A stretch of 64,000 bases of DNA, taken from DATBLE01 sp046734335 (GTDB lineage: Bacteria > Actinomycetota > Thermoleophilia > Gaiellales > Gaiellaceae). Shown here in pieces: positions 22,680 to 35,951 of the stretch. The position numbers and the translations under genes were made by a program. The stretch's first letter is position 1. Every line of letters begins with the position of its first letter. The notes beneath the pieces were generated by a model that ran no database searches, was not told the origin of the DNA, and saw only the letters and a program-made list of their open reading frames with translations. The stretch spans positions 1 through 64,000 of the forward strand of contig JBKPRA010000010.1 in the NCBI GenBank assembly GCA_046734335.1, given 5' to 3'.

Positions 22680-23671
22680 CGGTGCAACTGGTACGCGACG
22701 ACCTGGTGCCACCGTCCGACCCGCCGCCGCGGCGCCACCTGATCTCGATCAGCGATCTGACCCGCGACGACGTGACTCGGCTGCTCGCCACCGCAGGCAG
22801 CTTCGAGCGGTCGCTGGAGCGGGAGATGAAGAAGCTGCCGACGCTGCGTGGCCGAACGGTCGTCAACCTGTTCTTCGAGGCGTCGACCCGGACGTCCTCG
22901 AGCTTCGAACTGGCCGCAAAGCGCCTCTCGGCCGATGTGATGTCGGTCAAATCGAGCGGCTCGTCGGTGGACAAGGGCGAGTCGCTCAAGGACACCGCGC
23001 TGACCCTCGCCGCCTACGACCCGGACGTGATCGTCATCCGGCACCCGCAGATCGGCGCTCCGACGCTCGTCTCTCGCGTGACCGGGGCGCACGTGGTCAA
23101 CGCAGGCGACGGCAAGCACCAGCACCCGACCCAGGCACTGCTCGACCTGTACACGATCGAGCAGAACGTGGGCCCGATCGAGGGCCTCCACGTGGCGATC
23201 GTCGGGGACGTGCTGCACTCCCGCGTTGCCCGCTCCAACATCCAGGCTCTCACGCTGATGGGCGCACGGGTGACCCTGGTCGGCCCGCCGACGCTGATCC
23301 CGCGAGGGATCGAGGCGATGGACTGCGAGGTCTCGACCGACATCGCCGCGATCGGCTCCGCAGACGTGGTCTACGTCCTGCGCATGCAGCGCGAGCGCAT
23401 GGAGGCAGGCGAGAACTACGTGCCCAGCCTCCGCGAGTACACCGCGCGTTGGGGCGTGACCCCGGCCCGGCTGCGCCCTGGCCAGAAGGTCATGCACCCG
23501 GGGCCAATGAACCGCGGCGTCGAGATCGACCCGGTTGTCGCCGACTCCGTCGACGCCCTGATCGAGACCCAGGTGCGGGCGGGGCTGGTCGTGCGGATGG
23601 CCGTCCTCTACGACCTGCTCACCCACGGCCCGGTCGAGATCAAGGCCGAGGCGACGGAGGAGGTGGCCTGA
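22676..23671 (+). CDS. pyrB: Aspartate carbamoyltransferase catalytic chain
   Basis: 331 residues. Carbamoyl-phosphate motif NLFFEASTRTSSSFE, aspartate-loop region SVDKGESLKDTALTL, HPTQALLDL, and HPGPMNRGVEI near the C-terminus. It makes carbamoyl-aspartate, the committed step to UMP. ATG overlaps the pyrR stop by four bases. No pyrI regulatory chain follows; feedback is likely through PyrR. Confidence 0.96.
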   Translation: MTVQLVRDDLVPPSDPPPRRHLISISDLTRDDVTRLLATAGSFERSLEREMKKLPTLRGRTVVNLFFEASTRTSSSFELAAKRLSADVMSVKSSGSSVDKGESLKDTALTLAAYDPDVIVIRHPQIGAPTLVSRVTGAHVVNAGDGKHQHPTQALLDLYTIEQNVGPIEGLHVAIVGDVLHSRVARSNIQALTLMGARVTLVGPPTLIPRGIEAMDCEVSTDIAAIGSADVVYVLRMQRERMEAGENYVPSLREYTARWGVTPARLRPGQKVMHPGPMNRGVEIDPVVADSVDALIETQVRAGLVVRMAVLYDLLTHGPVEIKAEATEEVA

Positions 23672-24972
23672 TGCTCTTCGGCAAGGGGGGTCACGACGAC
23701 CTGGTCGTCCGCAGCGCCCGCGTGATCGACGCCGCCCTGGGGATCGACGACCTGCTCGATGTCCGCGTGGACCGCGGCGTGATCGCCGACATCGGCCTGA
23801 ACGTCTCGCCCAACGGTCATCGGATCGTGGAAGGGCGTGGACTCGTGCTGGCGCCCGCGTTCGTCGATCCGCACGTCCACCTTCGCACGCCGGGACGTGA
23901 GGACGAGGAGACCATCGCGTCGGGCACCGCTGCAGCGGCCGCCGGCGGCTTCTGCGCGATCCTCGCAATGCCGAACACGGAGCCGGTGGTCGACTCAGCC
24001 GCCGTGCTCGGCTCGCTGATCGAGGCCGCGAGGGAAGAAGCCGAGGTGCCGGTCGGGTTCCTGGCCGCGATCACGAAGGGTCAGCGCGGCGACGAACTGT
24101 CCGAGATGGCCGAACTGGCCGATGCCGGCGCCGCCGGCTTCTCCGACGACGGACGTCCCGTGGTTGCACCCGGGCTGATGCGGCGCGCTCTGCAGTACCA
24201 CGCAATCACAGGGCGCCGCGTCGCTGTGCACTGCGAGGAGCCGACCCTTTCCCGTTCCGGCCAGATGCACGAAGGGCCCGTCTCCGCCGAGCTCGGGCTC
24301 GCCGGCTATCCCTCGGTTGCGGAGAGCGTGATGGTCGGCCGCGATCTGGCGCTTGCGGCACACGAGGCGCAGCCGATTCACCTGCTCCACCTTTCCGCGC
24401 GCGAATCGGTGGACGAGCTGCGGCGCGCTCAGGCAGCCGGCGTGCGGGCCACCGGCGAAGCAACGCCTCACCATCTGGTGCTGACGGACGACGCGGTGCG
24501 GTCGCTCGACCCGAACCTGAAGATGAACCCGCCGCTGCGTGGAGCCGCCGATCGCGCAGCGCTCGTGGCCGCGGTCAAGGACGGGACGATTTCGGTGATC
24601 GCCACCGACCATGCACCGCATGCCGCTCACGAGAAGGACGTGCCGTTCGAGGAGGCGCCGTTCGGCGTGACCGGTCTCGAGACGGCATTCGCCGCCCTCA
24701 ACACCCACCTGGTCGGCTCGGGGCTGCTGGGGCTGCCGACGCTGCTCGAGCGTATGTCGGCCGGGCCGGCCCGCGCCTACGGGCTGGAGCCGCCGCGGAT
24801 CGAGCAGGGCGCGCCCGCGAACCTCGTCCTGCTCGACCCCGACAGCGCGTGGCGCGTCGGCGAGGGCGGCTTCCGGTCACGCTCGAAGAACTCGTGGCTT
24901 CTCGGCGAGACACTGCGCGGGAAGGTGCGCCTGACGGTCGCCGCCGGGCGGATCGCGTACGAGGCGGCGTGA
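23671..24972 (+). CDS. pyrC: Dihydroorotase
   Basis: 433 residues. The metal motif is DPHVHLRTPGRED (HxH) and further ligands lie in AVHCEEPT, LLHLSARES and IATDHAPHAAHEKD (Asp acid/base). It belongs to the longer class-I type common in Gram-positives. Start ATG 23671 shares its first base with the pyrB stop (TGATG). It closes carbamoyl-aspartate to dihydroorotate. Confidence 0.95.
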   Translation: MLFGKGGHDDLVVRSARVIDAALGIDDLLDVRVDRGVIADIGLNVSPNGHRIVEGRGLVLAPAFVDPHVHLRTPGREDEETIASGTAAAAAGGFCAILAMPNTEPVVDSAAVLGSLIEAAREEAEVPVGFLAAITKGQRGDELSEMAELADAGAAGFSDDGRPVVAPGLMRRALQYHAITGRRVAVHCEEPTLSRSGQMHEGPVSAELGLAGYPSVAESVMVGRDLALAAHEAQPIHLLHLSARESVDELRRAQAAGVRATGEATPHHLVLTDDAVRSLDPNLKMNPPLRGAADRAALVAAVKDGTISVIATDHAPHAAHEKDVPFEEAPFGVTGLETAFAALNTHLVGSGLLGLPTLLERMSAGPARAYGLEPPRIEQGAPANLVLLDPDSAWRVGEGGFRSRSKNSWLLGETLRGKVRLTVAAGRIAYEAA

Positions 24973-25992
24973 GCTTCCTCCTGCTCGAGGACGGCACGGT
25001 CTTTCCCGGCGAGTCGGTTGCGGCGAACGGCCGTGCCTTCGGCGAGGCGGTGTTCACGACCTCGATGAGCGGCTACCAGGAGACGGTCACCGACCCGAGC
25101 TACTCGGAGCAGATCGTCTGCTTCACCGCGCCGATGGTCGGCAACTACGGCGTCGCCGAGGAGCGTTCGCAGTCCAACTCCGTGCACGCCACTGCTGTCG
25201 TCATGCGCGAGGTCGGCGGGTCGGGATGGACGGACTGGCTGCGCGGCCGCGGCGTGGTCGCGGTTGCGGGGGTCGACACGCGCTCGCTCGTCCTCCACCT
25301 GCGCGACCGCGGCGCGATGCGGGCGGCTGCGGTCGCCGGCGACCCGCCGGTCGAGGAGGTCCTGGCGGAGGTGCGGTCGCTGCCGTCGATGGAGGGGGCT
25401 GCGCTCGTCGCGGGCGTCTCTCCGCGCGAGCAGTACACATTCGCCGCGGAAGGAGATGTCCGGGTCGCGGTGGTCGACTACGGCATCAAGCGCTCGATCT
25501 TGCGCCTCCTGGAGCGGGCCGGGGCGGCCGTCGAGGTGTATCCGCACGACGTGGACGCCGACACGCTCGCCGGCTACGACGGTGTGCTGCTCGGCAACGG
25601 CCCGGGCGACCCGGCGCCGCTCGCCGAAGAGACGCGCACCGTGCAGGATCTGCTCGGACGGGCGCCGGTGCTCGGCGTCTGCCTCGGTCACCAGTTGCTC
25701 GCGCTCGCCACGGGCCGCGACACGTTCAAGCTGCCGTTCGGCCACCGCGGCGCGAACCATCCGGTCGTCGACCACGCGACCCGCCGCGTGCTGGTCACCT
25801 CCCAGAACCACGGCTTCGCGGTCGCTCCGGGAGACGGGGAGGGCGTTAGCCACACGTCGCTGTACGACGGCACCGTCGAAGGTCTCCACTACCCCGAGCT
25901 GCGGGCGCGGTCGGCCCAGTTCCACCCCGAGGCGAGCCCAGGCCCGCACGACGGCGCGTCGATCATCTCCGAGTGGATCGAGGAGCTCCGGA

Positions 25993-26000
<8 letters not shown>
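24969..26000 (+). CDS. carA: Carbamoyl-phosphate synthase small (glutaminase) subunit
   Basis: 343 residues. The N-terminal domain FTTSMSGYQETVTDPSY leads to a class-I glutaminase with nucleophile Cys238 in GVCLGHQLL and the His/Glu pair in FHPEASPGPHD. It supplies ammonia from glutamine to CarB. GTG start overlaps the pyrC stop by four bases. A little shorter than the E. coli subunit (382), with all catalytic segments present. Confidence 0.95.
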
Positions 26001-28939
<2,939 letters not shown>

Positions 28940-28968
<29 letters not shown>

Positions 28969-29602
28969 CAACGAGGCCGTAGGGCCGTACACGCTCCTGC
29001 GGGTCGAGCGCGGCGGCCTCGACCAGGGCAGTCCGGGACAGTTCTTCATGCTGGAGGCCCCTGGCCGTCTGCTGCCCAGGCCAATGAGCCTCTGCCTCGC
29101 ACCTGCGGGCGAGCTGGCGTTCCTGGTCGACCCGATCGGCCCAGGCACACTGGCGCTGGCCTCGCTGGAACCGGGTGACGCGATCCACGTCTTCGGGCCG
29201 CTCGGCAACGGGTTTCACCTCGACGTCGAGCGGCCGCTTCTCGTCGGCGGCGGGATCGGGATCGCGCCGCTGCCGTACCTGTCGCAACGGCTGGCCTCGC
29301 CGCCCGCAGTCATCGGCTTCCGTTCGGAGTGGCACGCACAGGCAGCGGTGCTGGTGCCGAACGCCGAGGTGGCGATCGACCCGACGTTCGTGACCGAGCT
29401 GATCGAGCCCGGACGCGACGTTCTGGCCTGCGGCCCGGAGCCCATGCTCGAGGCCGTGCGCGACCTCTGTCCAGGTGCCCAGCTGGCCTGGGAGGCGCCG
29501 ATGGCGTGCGGGTACGGCGCCTGCTACGGCTGCGCCGTCGAGATCGGCGGAGCCTGGAAGCGGCTCTGCGTCGAAGGTCCGGTCCTGCAGGAGGCTGCCT
29601 GA
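28940..29602 (+). CDS. pyrK: Dihydroorotate dehydrogenase electron-transfer subunit
   Basis: 220 residues from TTG 28940, overlapping the carB end by 29 bp. A ferredoxin-reductase-like FAD domain (FFMLEAPGRLLPRPMSL), an NAD domain (LLVGGGIGIAPLPYL) and a C-terminal [2Fe-2S] cluster with Cys in ACGYGACYGCAVEIGG and KRLCVEGPV. It passes electrons from PyrD to NAD+, defining a class 1B enzyme. Confidence 0.93.
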
Positions 29603-30471
29603 TGCTGCTAAACGCCTCGGGCTGTCTGGATGCGTTGACGGCGCCCGAAACCGCAGGTGCACTCGATGCATTCGTCACGAAGACGGTCACACCGCTCCCT
29701 CGCGGGGGAAATGCGCCGGTTCGCATCGCAGAGACCGACGTGGGCATGCTCAACTCCATCGGCCTCGCCAACCTCGGCAGGGAGGCGTTTCTGGCCGAGA
29801 CGCTGCCCCGGCTGCGGGAGCTGGGGATCCCGCTCTGGGTTTCGGTCGGCGGCTTCAGCGCCGTCGAGTACGCCGAGACGTGCGTTCGGCTGGAGAACGT
29901 GACGATCGAGCTCAATCTGTCGTGTCCCAACGTCGACGAGGCGCCGGATTCGGCGGCGGAGATCGTCGCCGCCTGCCGCGCCGCCACTGCACTCCCGCTC
30001 TACGCGAAGCTCTCGCCGGCCAGCTGGGACCTTGGCGCGGTCGCCCGCGCGGTCGAGGGGGCGGGCGCCGACGGCATCTCGGTGGTGAACACGATGCGGG
30101 GCATGAAGCTCGACGCGGAGCTCCAACCTGTGCTCGGGACGGGTATCGGCGGGCTGTCCGGGCCCGCCCTCAGGCCGATCGCCCTTGCCGCCGTACACGC
30201 GTGCTACCGGGCGACAAGGCTGCCGATCGTAGGGATGGGCGGGGTGGCCTCGGGACGCGACGCACTCGAGCTCCACGCCGCCGGTGCGAGGGCGGTTGCG
30301 ATCGGGACCATCCTGTTCTCCGACCCGCTTGCACCGGTCCGGATCCGCGAGGAATTGTCGGCAGAACTGGCAACGATCGGCCTCTCGTCGGTCGAGCAGG
30401 CCTGTGGGATTGCCCACACGGAGGCGTTGCCAGAAAGAAAACACCTCGACGTCGGGTCGAGAGTTTTCTAG
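29602..30471 (+). CDS. pyrD: Dihydroorotate dehydrogenase, class 1B catalytic subunit
   Basis: 289 residues. TIM-barrel FMN enzyme with TKTVTPLPRGGN, the catalytic Cys in NLSCPNV, YAKLSP, and FMN-phosphate loops GMGGVASGRDALE and AVAIGTILF. Soluble and partnered with PyrK, whose stop shares a base with this start. It ends the pyr gene string: pyrF and pyrE are not in the window. The N-terminus is slightly shorter than usual (about 305). Confidence 0.93.
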   Translation: MLLNASGCLDALTAPETAGALDAFVTKTVTPLPRGGNAPVRIAETDVGMLNSIGLANLGREAFLAETLPRLRELGIPLWVSVGGFSAVEYAETCVRLENVTIELNLSCPNVDEAPDSAAEIVAACRAATALPLYAKLSPASWDLGAVARAVEGAGADGISVVNTMRGMKLDAELQPVLGTGIGGLSGPALRPIALAAVHACYRATRLPIVGMGGVASGRDALELHAAGARAVAIGTILFSDPLAPVRIREELSAELATIGLSSVEQACGIAHTEALPERKHLDVGSRVF

Positions 30472-30503
30472 AAACGCCTGCAAATACGGCTATTCGAACC
30501 AGG

Positions 30504-30531
30504 TTGACCGACGGGTGCAAGATGTTAGACT
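30504..30531 (+). promoter_or_regulatory. Promoter of mihF-gmk-rpoZ-coaBC
   Basis: TTGACC (30504-30509) and TAGACT (30526-30531) are 16 bp apart in the 71-bp gap after pyrD. The start site would be about five bases before ATG 30543, so the mRNA is almost leaderless and the unit can be transcribed independently of the PyrR-controlled pyr genes. Confidence 0.65.
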
Positions 30532-30542
30532 CGCTCACTCGA

Positions 30543-30875
30543 ATGCCGACGAAGACTCAGGCAACGGCGCCGGTACGCTCTCTCGATCAGCGCATGGAGG
30601 CTCTCGCCAGGGCCAATGACATCCGCGTCCGCCGGGCGCAGCTGAAGAAGGACCTCAAGAATGGCAAGGTCCAGATCGACGAGATCCTCGACGACCCGCC
30701 GGAGTACGTCTCTACGGCGAAGGTGTTCGACATGCTGATGGCGGTGCCGAAGTTCGGCCGCGTGAAGGCCGCCCGGTTCCTGAACCAGTGCCGCATCAGC
30801 CAGTCGAAGACCGTCGGCGGGTTGTCCGACCGCCAGCGCGCCGAGCTGATTGGGCTCTTCCACCGCAACGACTGA
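30543..30875 (+). CDS. mihF: Actinobacterial integration host factor (mIHF)
   Basis: 110 residues. Long helix EALARANDIRVRRAQLKKDLKNG, then an S13-type helix-two-turn-helix (VPKFGRVKAARFLNQCRIS) and GGLSDRQRAELIGLF. This is the mIHF nucleoid protein found only in Actinobacteria. It bends DNA, is essential in mycobacteria, and is typically encoded just before gmk. An upstream in-frame ATG at 30522 lies before the -10, so ATG 30543 is preferred. Confidence 0.92.
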   Translation: MPTKTQATAPVRSLDQRMEALARANDIRVRRAQLKKDLKNGKVQIDEILDDPPEYVSTAKVFDMLMAVPKFGRVKAARFLNQCRISQSKTVGGLSDRQRAELIGLFHRND

Positions 30876-31455
30876 CGGCTCGCCCGTCTTCGTGATCACC
30901 GGCCCCTCGGGGGCGGGGAAGGGAACCCTGATCAGGGCGCTGCTCGGCCAGGTGGCCGACCTCGAGGTGGCCGTCTCGGCGACGACCAGACGCCGGCGAG
31001 AGGGCGAGGAGGACGGGCGCGAGTACTGGTTCCTGTCCGATGCGGAGTTCGTCCGCCGGGTTCATGACGGCGACTTCCTCGAACACGTCACCTACGTGTC
31101 CGGAAAGCGGTACGGGACGCTGCGCTCCGAGGTCGACCGGATCGCCGCAGAGGGGAAGATCCCTGTCCTGGAGCTGGAGACCGAGGGGGCGCTGAACGTC
31201 AATGACGACGTTCCGGGAGCGGTGACCATCTTCATCACCGCGCCGATTCCCGAACTCGAGCGTCGCCTGCGCGAGCGGGCGAGCGAGAGCGAGGGCGAGA
31301 TCGGCGAGCGCATCGGGTTGGCCCGGAAACAGCTAAACCAAGCGGAACAGTTCGACTACGTCGTGCTCAACGACGACGTGGAGCGGGCCACGAAAGAGCT
31401 ACAGGGCATCGTCCAGCGGGAACTGGCGGCCGCCGGTACCATGAGTCGGCCGTGA
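30850..31455 (+). CDS. gmk: Guanylate kinase
   Basis: 201 residues. P-loop ITGPSGAGKGTL (about 16-27), GMP-binding SATTRRRREGEEDGREYWF, lid EGEIGERIGLARKQLNQAEQFDYVVLND. It converts GMP to GDP. The only usable start is TTG 30850, inside the end of mihF (26-bp overlap); an internal GTG would remove the first core strand. Confidence 0.93.
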   Translation: MGSSTATTDGSPVFVITGPSGAGKGTLIRALLGQVADLEVAVSATTRRRREGEEDGREYWFLSDAEFVRRVHDGDFLEHVTYVSGKRYGTLRSEVDRIAAEGKIPVLELETEGALNVNDDVPGAVTIFITAPIPELERRLRERASESEGEIGERIGLARKQLNQAEQFDYVVLNDDVERATKELQGIVQRELAAAGTMSRP

Positions 31456-31679
31456 TCCATCCCAGAATCGACGAGCTGCTCGACGACGTGGACTCGCGCT
31501 ACGCGCTGGTCATCGTCGCCGCGAAGCGCGCCAGGCAGATCAACAACTACCACCACCAGCTCGGTGAGGGTACGTTCGACGAGTTTCCCCCTCTCGTCGA
31601 GTCCCGCTCGAAGAACTACTTGACGATGGCCCTCGAGGAGACCGCCGAGGGCAAGATCAAATACTCGTACAAGGCCTGA
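31452..31679 (+). CDS. rpoZ: RNA polymerase omega subunit
   Basis: 75 residues. IDELLDDVDSRYALVIVAAKRARQINNYH and a C-terminal ALEETAEGKIKYSY are the omega signature. It assists beta-prime folding; in many bacteria the gmk-rpoZ pair links nucleotide supply with transcription. GTG start overlaps the gmk stop by four bases. Confidence 0.95.
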   Translation: MIHPRIDELLDDVDSRYALVIVAAKRARQINNYHHQLGEGTFDEFPPLVESRSKNYLTMALEETAEGKIKYSYKA

Positions 31680-31707
31680 CGGCTTTGTACGAACGGAGGG
31701 CTGAGCG

Positions 31708-32844
<1,137 letters not shown>

Positions 32845-32859
<15 letters not shown>

Positions 32860-33759
32860 TTTGAATCCGCCGGCCTCCTCGAGGGCGGCGATACGAGCCT
32901 CGAGCGGCGGGTGGGTGTCGAAGAGCGAGCTGAACGTCCGTCCGACGCCGACCGCCTGGTTCTGCGGGTTCTCGATGTAGAGATGCGCGACCGCGCGGCT
33001 GGCGTGGCGCGTCTGGGTGGTGTCGAGCAGCAGCTTGCGGAGCGCCAGCGCCAGCCCTTCGCCGTCGCCGGTGATCTCGGCCGCAGAGGCGTCGGCGAGG
33101 TACTCGCGCCGCCGCGAAACGGCCAGCTGGATCAGAACCGCGGCGATCGGCGCGATCGCGAGTGCTGCGAGCCCGAGCGCGAAGGCGATCAGTCCACCGC
33201 TGCCGCCGCTTCGCCGGCCGCCGCCGAAGAACGAGATCCGCAGCAGGAAGTCGGAAAGGAGCGCGACCACACCGACGAGGACGGCGACGAGCGACATCAA
33301 CCGAACGTCCCGGTTGCGGATGTGCGAGAGCTCGTGGGCGAGTACGCCCTCCAGCTCCCTCTCGTCCATCAGGTTCAGGAGCCCGGTGCTGACGCAGACA
33401 TAGGCCTTGTCGGGGCTCCGGCCCGCGGCGAAGGCGTTCGGCGCGGGGTCGTCGACGACGTAGACCGGCGGCGGCTGGGGGAGGCCGGCGGCGATCGCGA
33501 CCGTCTCGACCACGTGGAAGAGACGTGGGTACTGCTTGCGGTCGGCGGGGTGGGCGCCGGTTGCTCCTGCGACGATGCTGCCGGCGGAGAGCCAGCTGAA
33601 GATCCCGTAGACGATCCCGACCACGCCGACGACGATCAGCAGCGACGGCTGGAACACGTAGCCGAGCACCAGTGCCAGCACCCCGACCAGGACGGCGAAC
33701 AGGAAGATCAGCCAGAGCGTGCGCCAGCGGTTGGCCCGGATCTGCTCCTGAAGCGTCAC
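32845..33759 (-). CDS. htpX: M48 family membrane zinc metalloprotease (HtpX-like)
   Basis: 304 residues. Two N-terminal TM helices (about 15-34 and 40-58), zinc motif HELSH at 142-146 after NLMDERELEGVL, two further TM helices flanking a Gly-rich loop, a third ligand Glu in RRREYLADA, and the C-terminal THPPLEARIAALEE typical of HtpX. It degrades damaged membrane proteins from the cytoplasmic face. Its start overlaps the lemA stop by four bases, a common htpX-lemA pairing. Confidence 0.92.
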
Positions 33760-34310
33760 TGCTGCTGAAACGAGACGACCGGGGCGTCGCGCTCGTCCGT
33801 GCCGAAGAACTCGCGCTCGCGGAAGCCGAGAGGCTTCGCGATCAGCACAGGCGGGAAGCTCTGCATGACGCTGTGGTAGCGGTAGACGGTCTGGTTGTAG
33901 TAGCGCCGCGCGGCGGCCAGCTTGTCCTCGATGTCCGAGAGCTCCTGCTGGAGCGCCAGGAAGTTCTCGGACGCACGAAGCTCGGGGTAGGCCTCGGAGA
34001 CGGCGATCAGGCGGTTCAGCGCTCCGCCGAGGTGGTCGTTCGCCTCCGCCGCTGCGGCCGGCCCGGGCGCCCGCTCGGCCTGTGCGCGCGCCTGCGTGAC
34101 CTCCTCGAACGTCTCGCGCTCATGAGCGGCATAGCCCTTCACCGCCTCGACGAGGTTCGGGACGAGGTCGTAGCGCCGCCTGAGCTGGACGTCGATGTTC
34201 GCCCAGCCCGTCTCGGTCTCGTTCCGCAGCCGCACGAGGCGGTTGTACGTGTAGACGAGGTAGAGAAGGAGCAGGACGACGACTGCGGCGACGACGATCG
34301 CGACCCACAC
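33756..34310 (-). CDS. lemA: LemA family membrane protein
   Basis: 184 residues from GTG 34310. One N-terminal TM helix (VWVAIVVAAVVVLLLLYLV) then the helical LemA domain: YNRLVRLRNETETGWANIDVQLRRR, DLVPNLVEAVKGY, AYPELRASENFLALQQELS. This start matches normal LemA length. A minus-strand TAGTAT (34319-34324 on the +) ends eight bases upstream, suggesting a leaderless message. An ATG at 34346 would add 12 residues overlapping the divergent gene. Function unknown; paired with the HtpX protease. Confidence 0.88.
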   Translation of the reverse strand: MWVAIVVAAVVVLLLLYLVYTYNRLVRLRNETETGWANIDVQLRRRYDLVPNLVEAVKGYAAHERETFEEVTQARAQAERAPGPAAAAEANDHLGGALNRLIAVSEAYPELRASENFLALQQELSDIEDKLAAARRYYNQTVYRYHSVMQSFPPVLIAKPLGFREREFFGTDERDAPVVSFQQQ

Positions 34311-34329
34311 GGTGGTCGATACTAGTCCG

Positions 34330-35004
34330 GTGGAGGCCGTGGTCATGGCCGCAGGTGAAGGACGCCGTCTGCGGCCGCTGAGCGACCGCTACGCGAAGCC
34401 GGTGCTGCCGATCGACGGACGGCCGGTGATCGTGACGCTGCTCCAGGAGCTGCGTGCAGGCGGGATCGGTCGTGTGACGGTGGTCACCGGACACCTGGCG
34501 GGGCAGGTGGAGGGGCTGCTGGACGGGTTCCCGCTCGACCTGCGGTTCGTGCGCCAGCCCGAGCCGCTTGGCTCGGCCGATGCCGTGCGCCGGGGCCTCG
34601 ATGCGCTCCCGGCGTTGGTGGTTGCGGCCGACACGGTGTTCCGGGCCGGTGACGTCGCGCGATTCGCCGCTGTGGACGGGCACGCGATCGCCGCCCGGCG
34701 CGAGCCGCCGCCGTCGCCGCCGCAGCGCTACGCGCTCGGGGTCGTCGACGGGCGCGTGACCAAGGTGATCGACGACGATCCGGCGAACGCGCTCGCGTCG
34801 GCGCCGCTGTGGCGGTTGGGCGAGACATTCGATCCGACGCTGCTGGAGGGGCTCGGCGGGCCGCCGTTCGAGCTCTCGCAGGCGTTCCAGCTGCTGGTCG
34901 ACGCGGGCGAGACCGTTCACGGCGTCGAGATCGGCCCGACCCGCGACTTGACGCATCCGCTTGACTGTCTGGAGCAGAACTTTCCGTATCTGAGAGCGTT
35001 GTGA
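34330..35004 (+). CDS. Sugar-1-phosphate nucleotidyltransferase-like protein
   Basis: 224 residues from GTG 34330, chosen because the family begins with this strand (VEAVVMAAGEGRRLRPLS). Contains KPVLPIDGRPV, the signature of the glucose-1-phosphate thymidylyl/uridylyltransferase fold, then EPLGSADAVRRG. It is shorter than RmlA/GalU (about 290) and lacks a C-terminal domain, so it may be a minimal nucleotidyltransferase like those acting on heptose or N-acetylmuramate phosphates. Substrate unknown. GTG 34312 is an alternative start. Confidence 0.75.
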   Translation: MEAVVMAAGEGRRLRPLSDRYAKPVLPIDGRPVIVTLLQELRAGGIGRVTVVTGHLAGQVEGLLDGFPLDLRFVRQPEPLGSADAVRRGLDALPALVVAADTVFRAGDVARFAAVDGHAIAARREPPPSPPQRYALGVVDGRVTKVIDDDPANALASAPLWRLGETFDPTLLEGLGGPPFELSQAFQLLVDAGETVHGVEIGPTRDLTHPLDCLEQNFPYLRAL

Positions 35005-35354
35005 GCGAGGTCTACGACTACTTCCAGCAGGGCAAGCGGCACCTGAAGAAGGGCATGGCCGCCCAGGCGACGGTGCCGCTCGAGAAGGCGAAGCGCCGTG
35101 AGCCGAACAAGGCGTCGATCCGTGAGTCGCTCGGGATCGCCTACTTCCGCATCGGCCGCTACGACGAGGCGGCCGTCGAGTTCCGCGCCGTGCTCGAGCT
35201 CTCGCCCGCCGACGACTATGCGCACTACGCGCTCGGCCGCTGCCTCGAGAAGCAGGGACATGCAGCCGAGGCGAACGGCCACTACAAGCTGGCGCGCTCG
35301 CTCCGGCCGGGCTCGAAGCAGTACGCGGCTCGGGTCCGCGACCTGGACGGCTGA
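35001..35354 (+). CDS. TPR-repeat protein
   Basis: 117 residues, start overlapping the nucleotidyltransferase stop. About three tetratricopeptide units: AQATVPLEKAKRREPNKASI, YFRIGRYDEAAVEFRAVLELSP and YALGRCLEKQGHAAEANGHYKLA. A small soluble scaffold; its partner may be the co-translated nucleotidyltransferase. Confidence 0.8.
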   Translation: MSEVYDYFQQGKRHLKKGMAAQATVPLEKAKRREPNKASIRESLGIAYFRIGRYDEAAVEFRAVLELSPADDYAHYALGRCLEKQGHAAEANGHYKLARSLRPGSKQYAARVRDLDG

Positions 35355-35420
35355 AGCGGCCGGAGGGACCGGCCTGGCCTCGCCCTCGCCTGCCCGGGAC
35401 GGCTGCGAAAGATCGACCCC

Positions 35421-35846
35421 GTGAGGGCAGTCGTCCAGCGCGTCACGCGGGCTCGTGTCACGCCGGGCGGCGAGATCGGCGCCGGCCTGTGCATTCTCCT
35501 CGGGGTCGCGCGTGGCGACAGCGCCGCGGATGCGGAACGGCTTGCAGGCAAGATCGCCCGGCTGCGGATCTTCCAGAACGACGAGGGCAAATTCGACCGC
35601 TCGCTCCTCGACACGGGCGGGGCGGCACTCGTCGTCTCGCAGTTCACGCTGCTCGCCGACACCGCCAAGGGAAACCGTCCGAGCTTCACTCACGCGGCGC
35701 CGCCCGAGGTGGCGGAGCCGCTCTACGAGTCATTCTGCGTCGGCCTCCGTGAACTGGATGTCGAGGTGACGACGGGTGTCTTCGGCGCCCGCATGTCGGT
35801 CGAGGTCGTCAACGACGGGCCGGTCACGATCGTCCTCGGCGCGTAG
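35421..35846 (+). CDS. dtd: D-aminoacyl-tRNA deacylase
   Basis: 141 residues, normal DTD size. Active-site motif SQFTLLADTAKGNRPSF, C-terminal Gly/Met/Asn motif MSVEVVNDGPVT, start MRAVVQRVTRARVTPGG. It removes D-amino acids mistakenly attached to tRNA. The expected cross-subunit Gly-Pro dipeptide is in the NDGPVT segment. GTG start; no clear RBS. Confidence 0.94.
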   Translation: MRAVVQRVTRARVTPGGEIGAGLCILLGVARGDSAADAERLAGKIARLRIFQNDEGKFDRSLLDTGGAALVVSQFTLLADTAKGNRPSFTHAAPPEVAEPLYESFCVGLRELDVEVTTGVFGARMSVEVVNDGPVTIVLGA

Positions 35847-35951
35847 TGTCGATTTTCAGCGCGCGCGATCGTCTTTCCGTATGAGCGATGAGTTTCAGGA
35901 CGGTGCGGAGTCTGATAGGCCATAGAGAGCTCTCGACCCGGAGGTGAGGCA

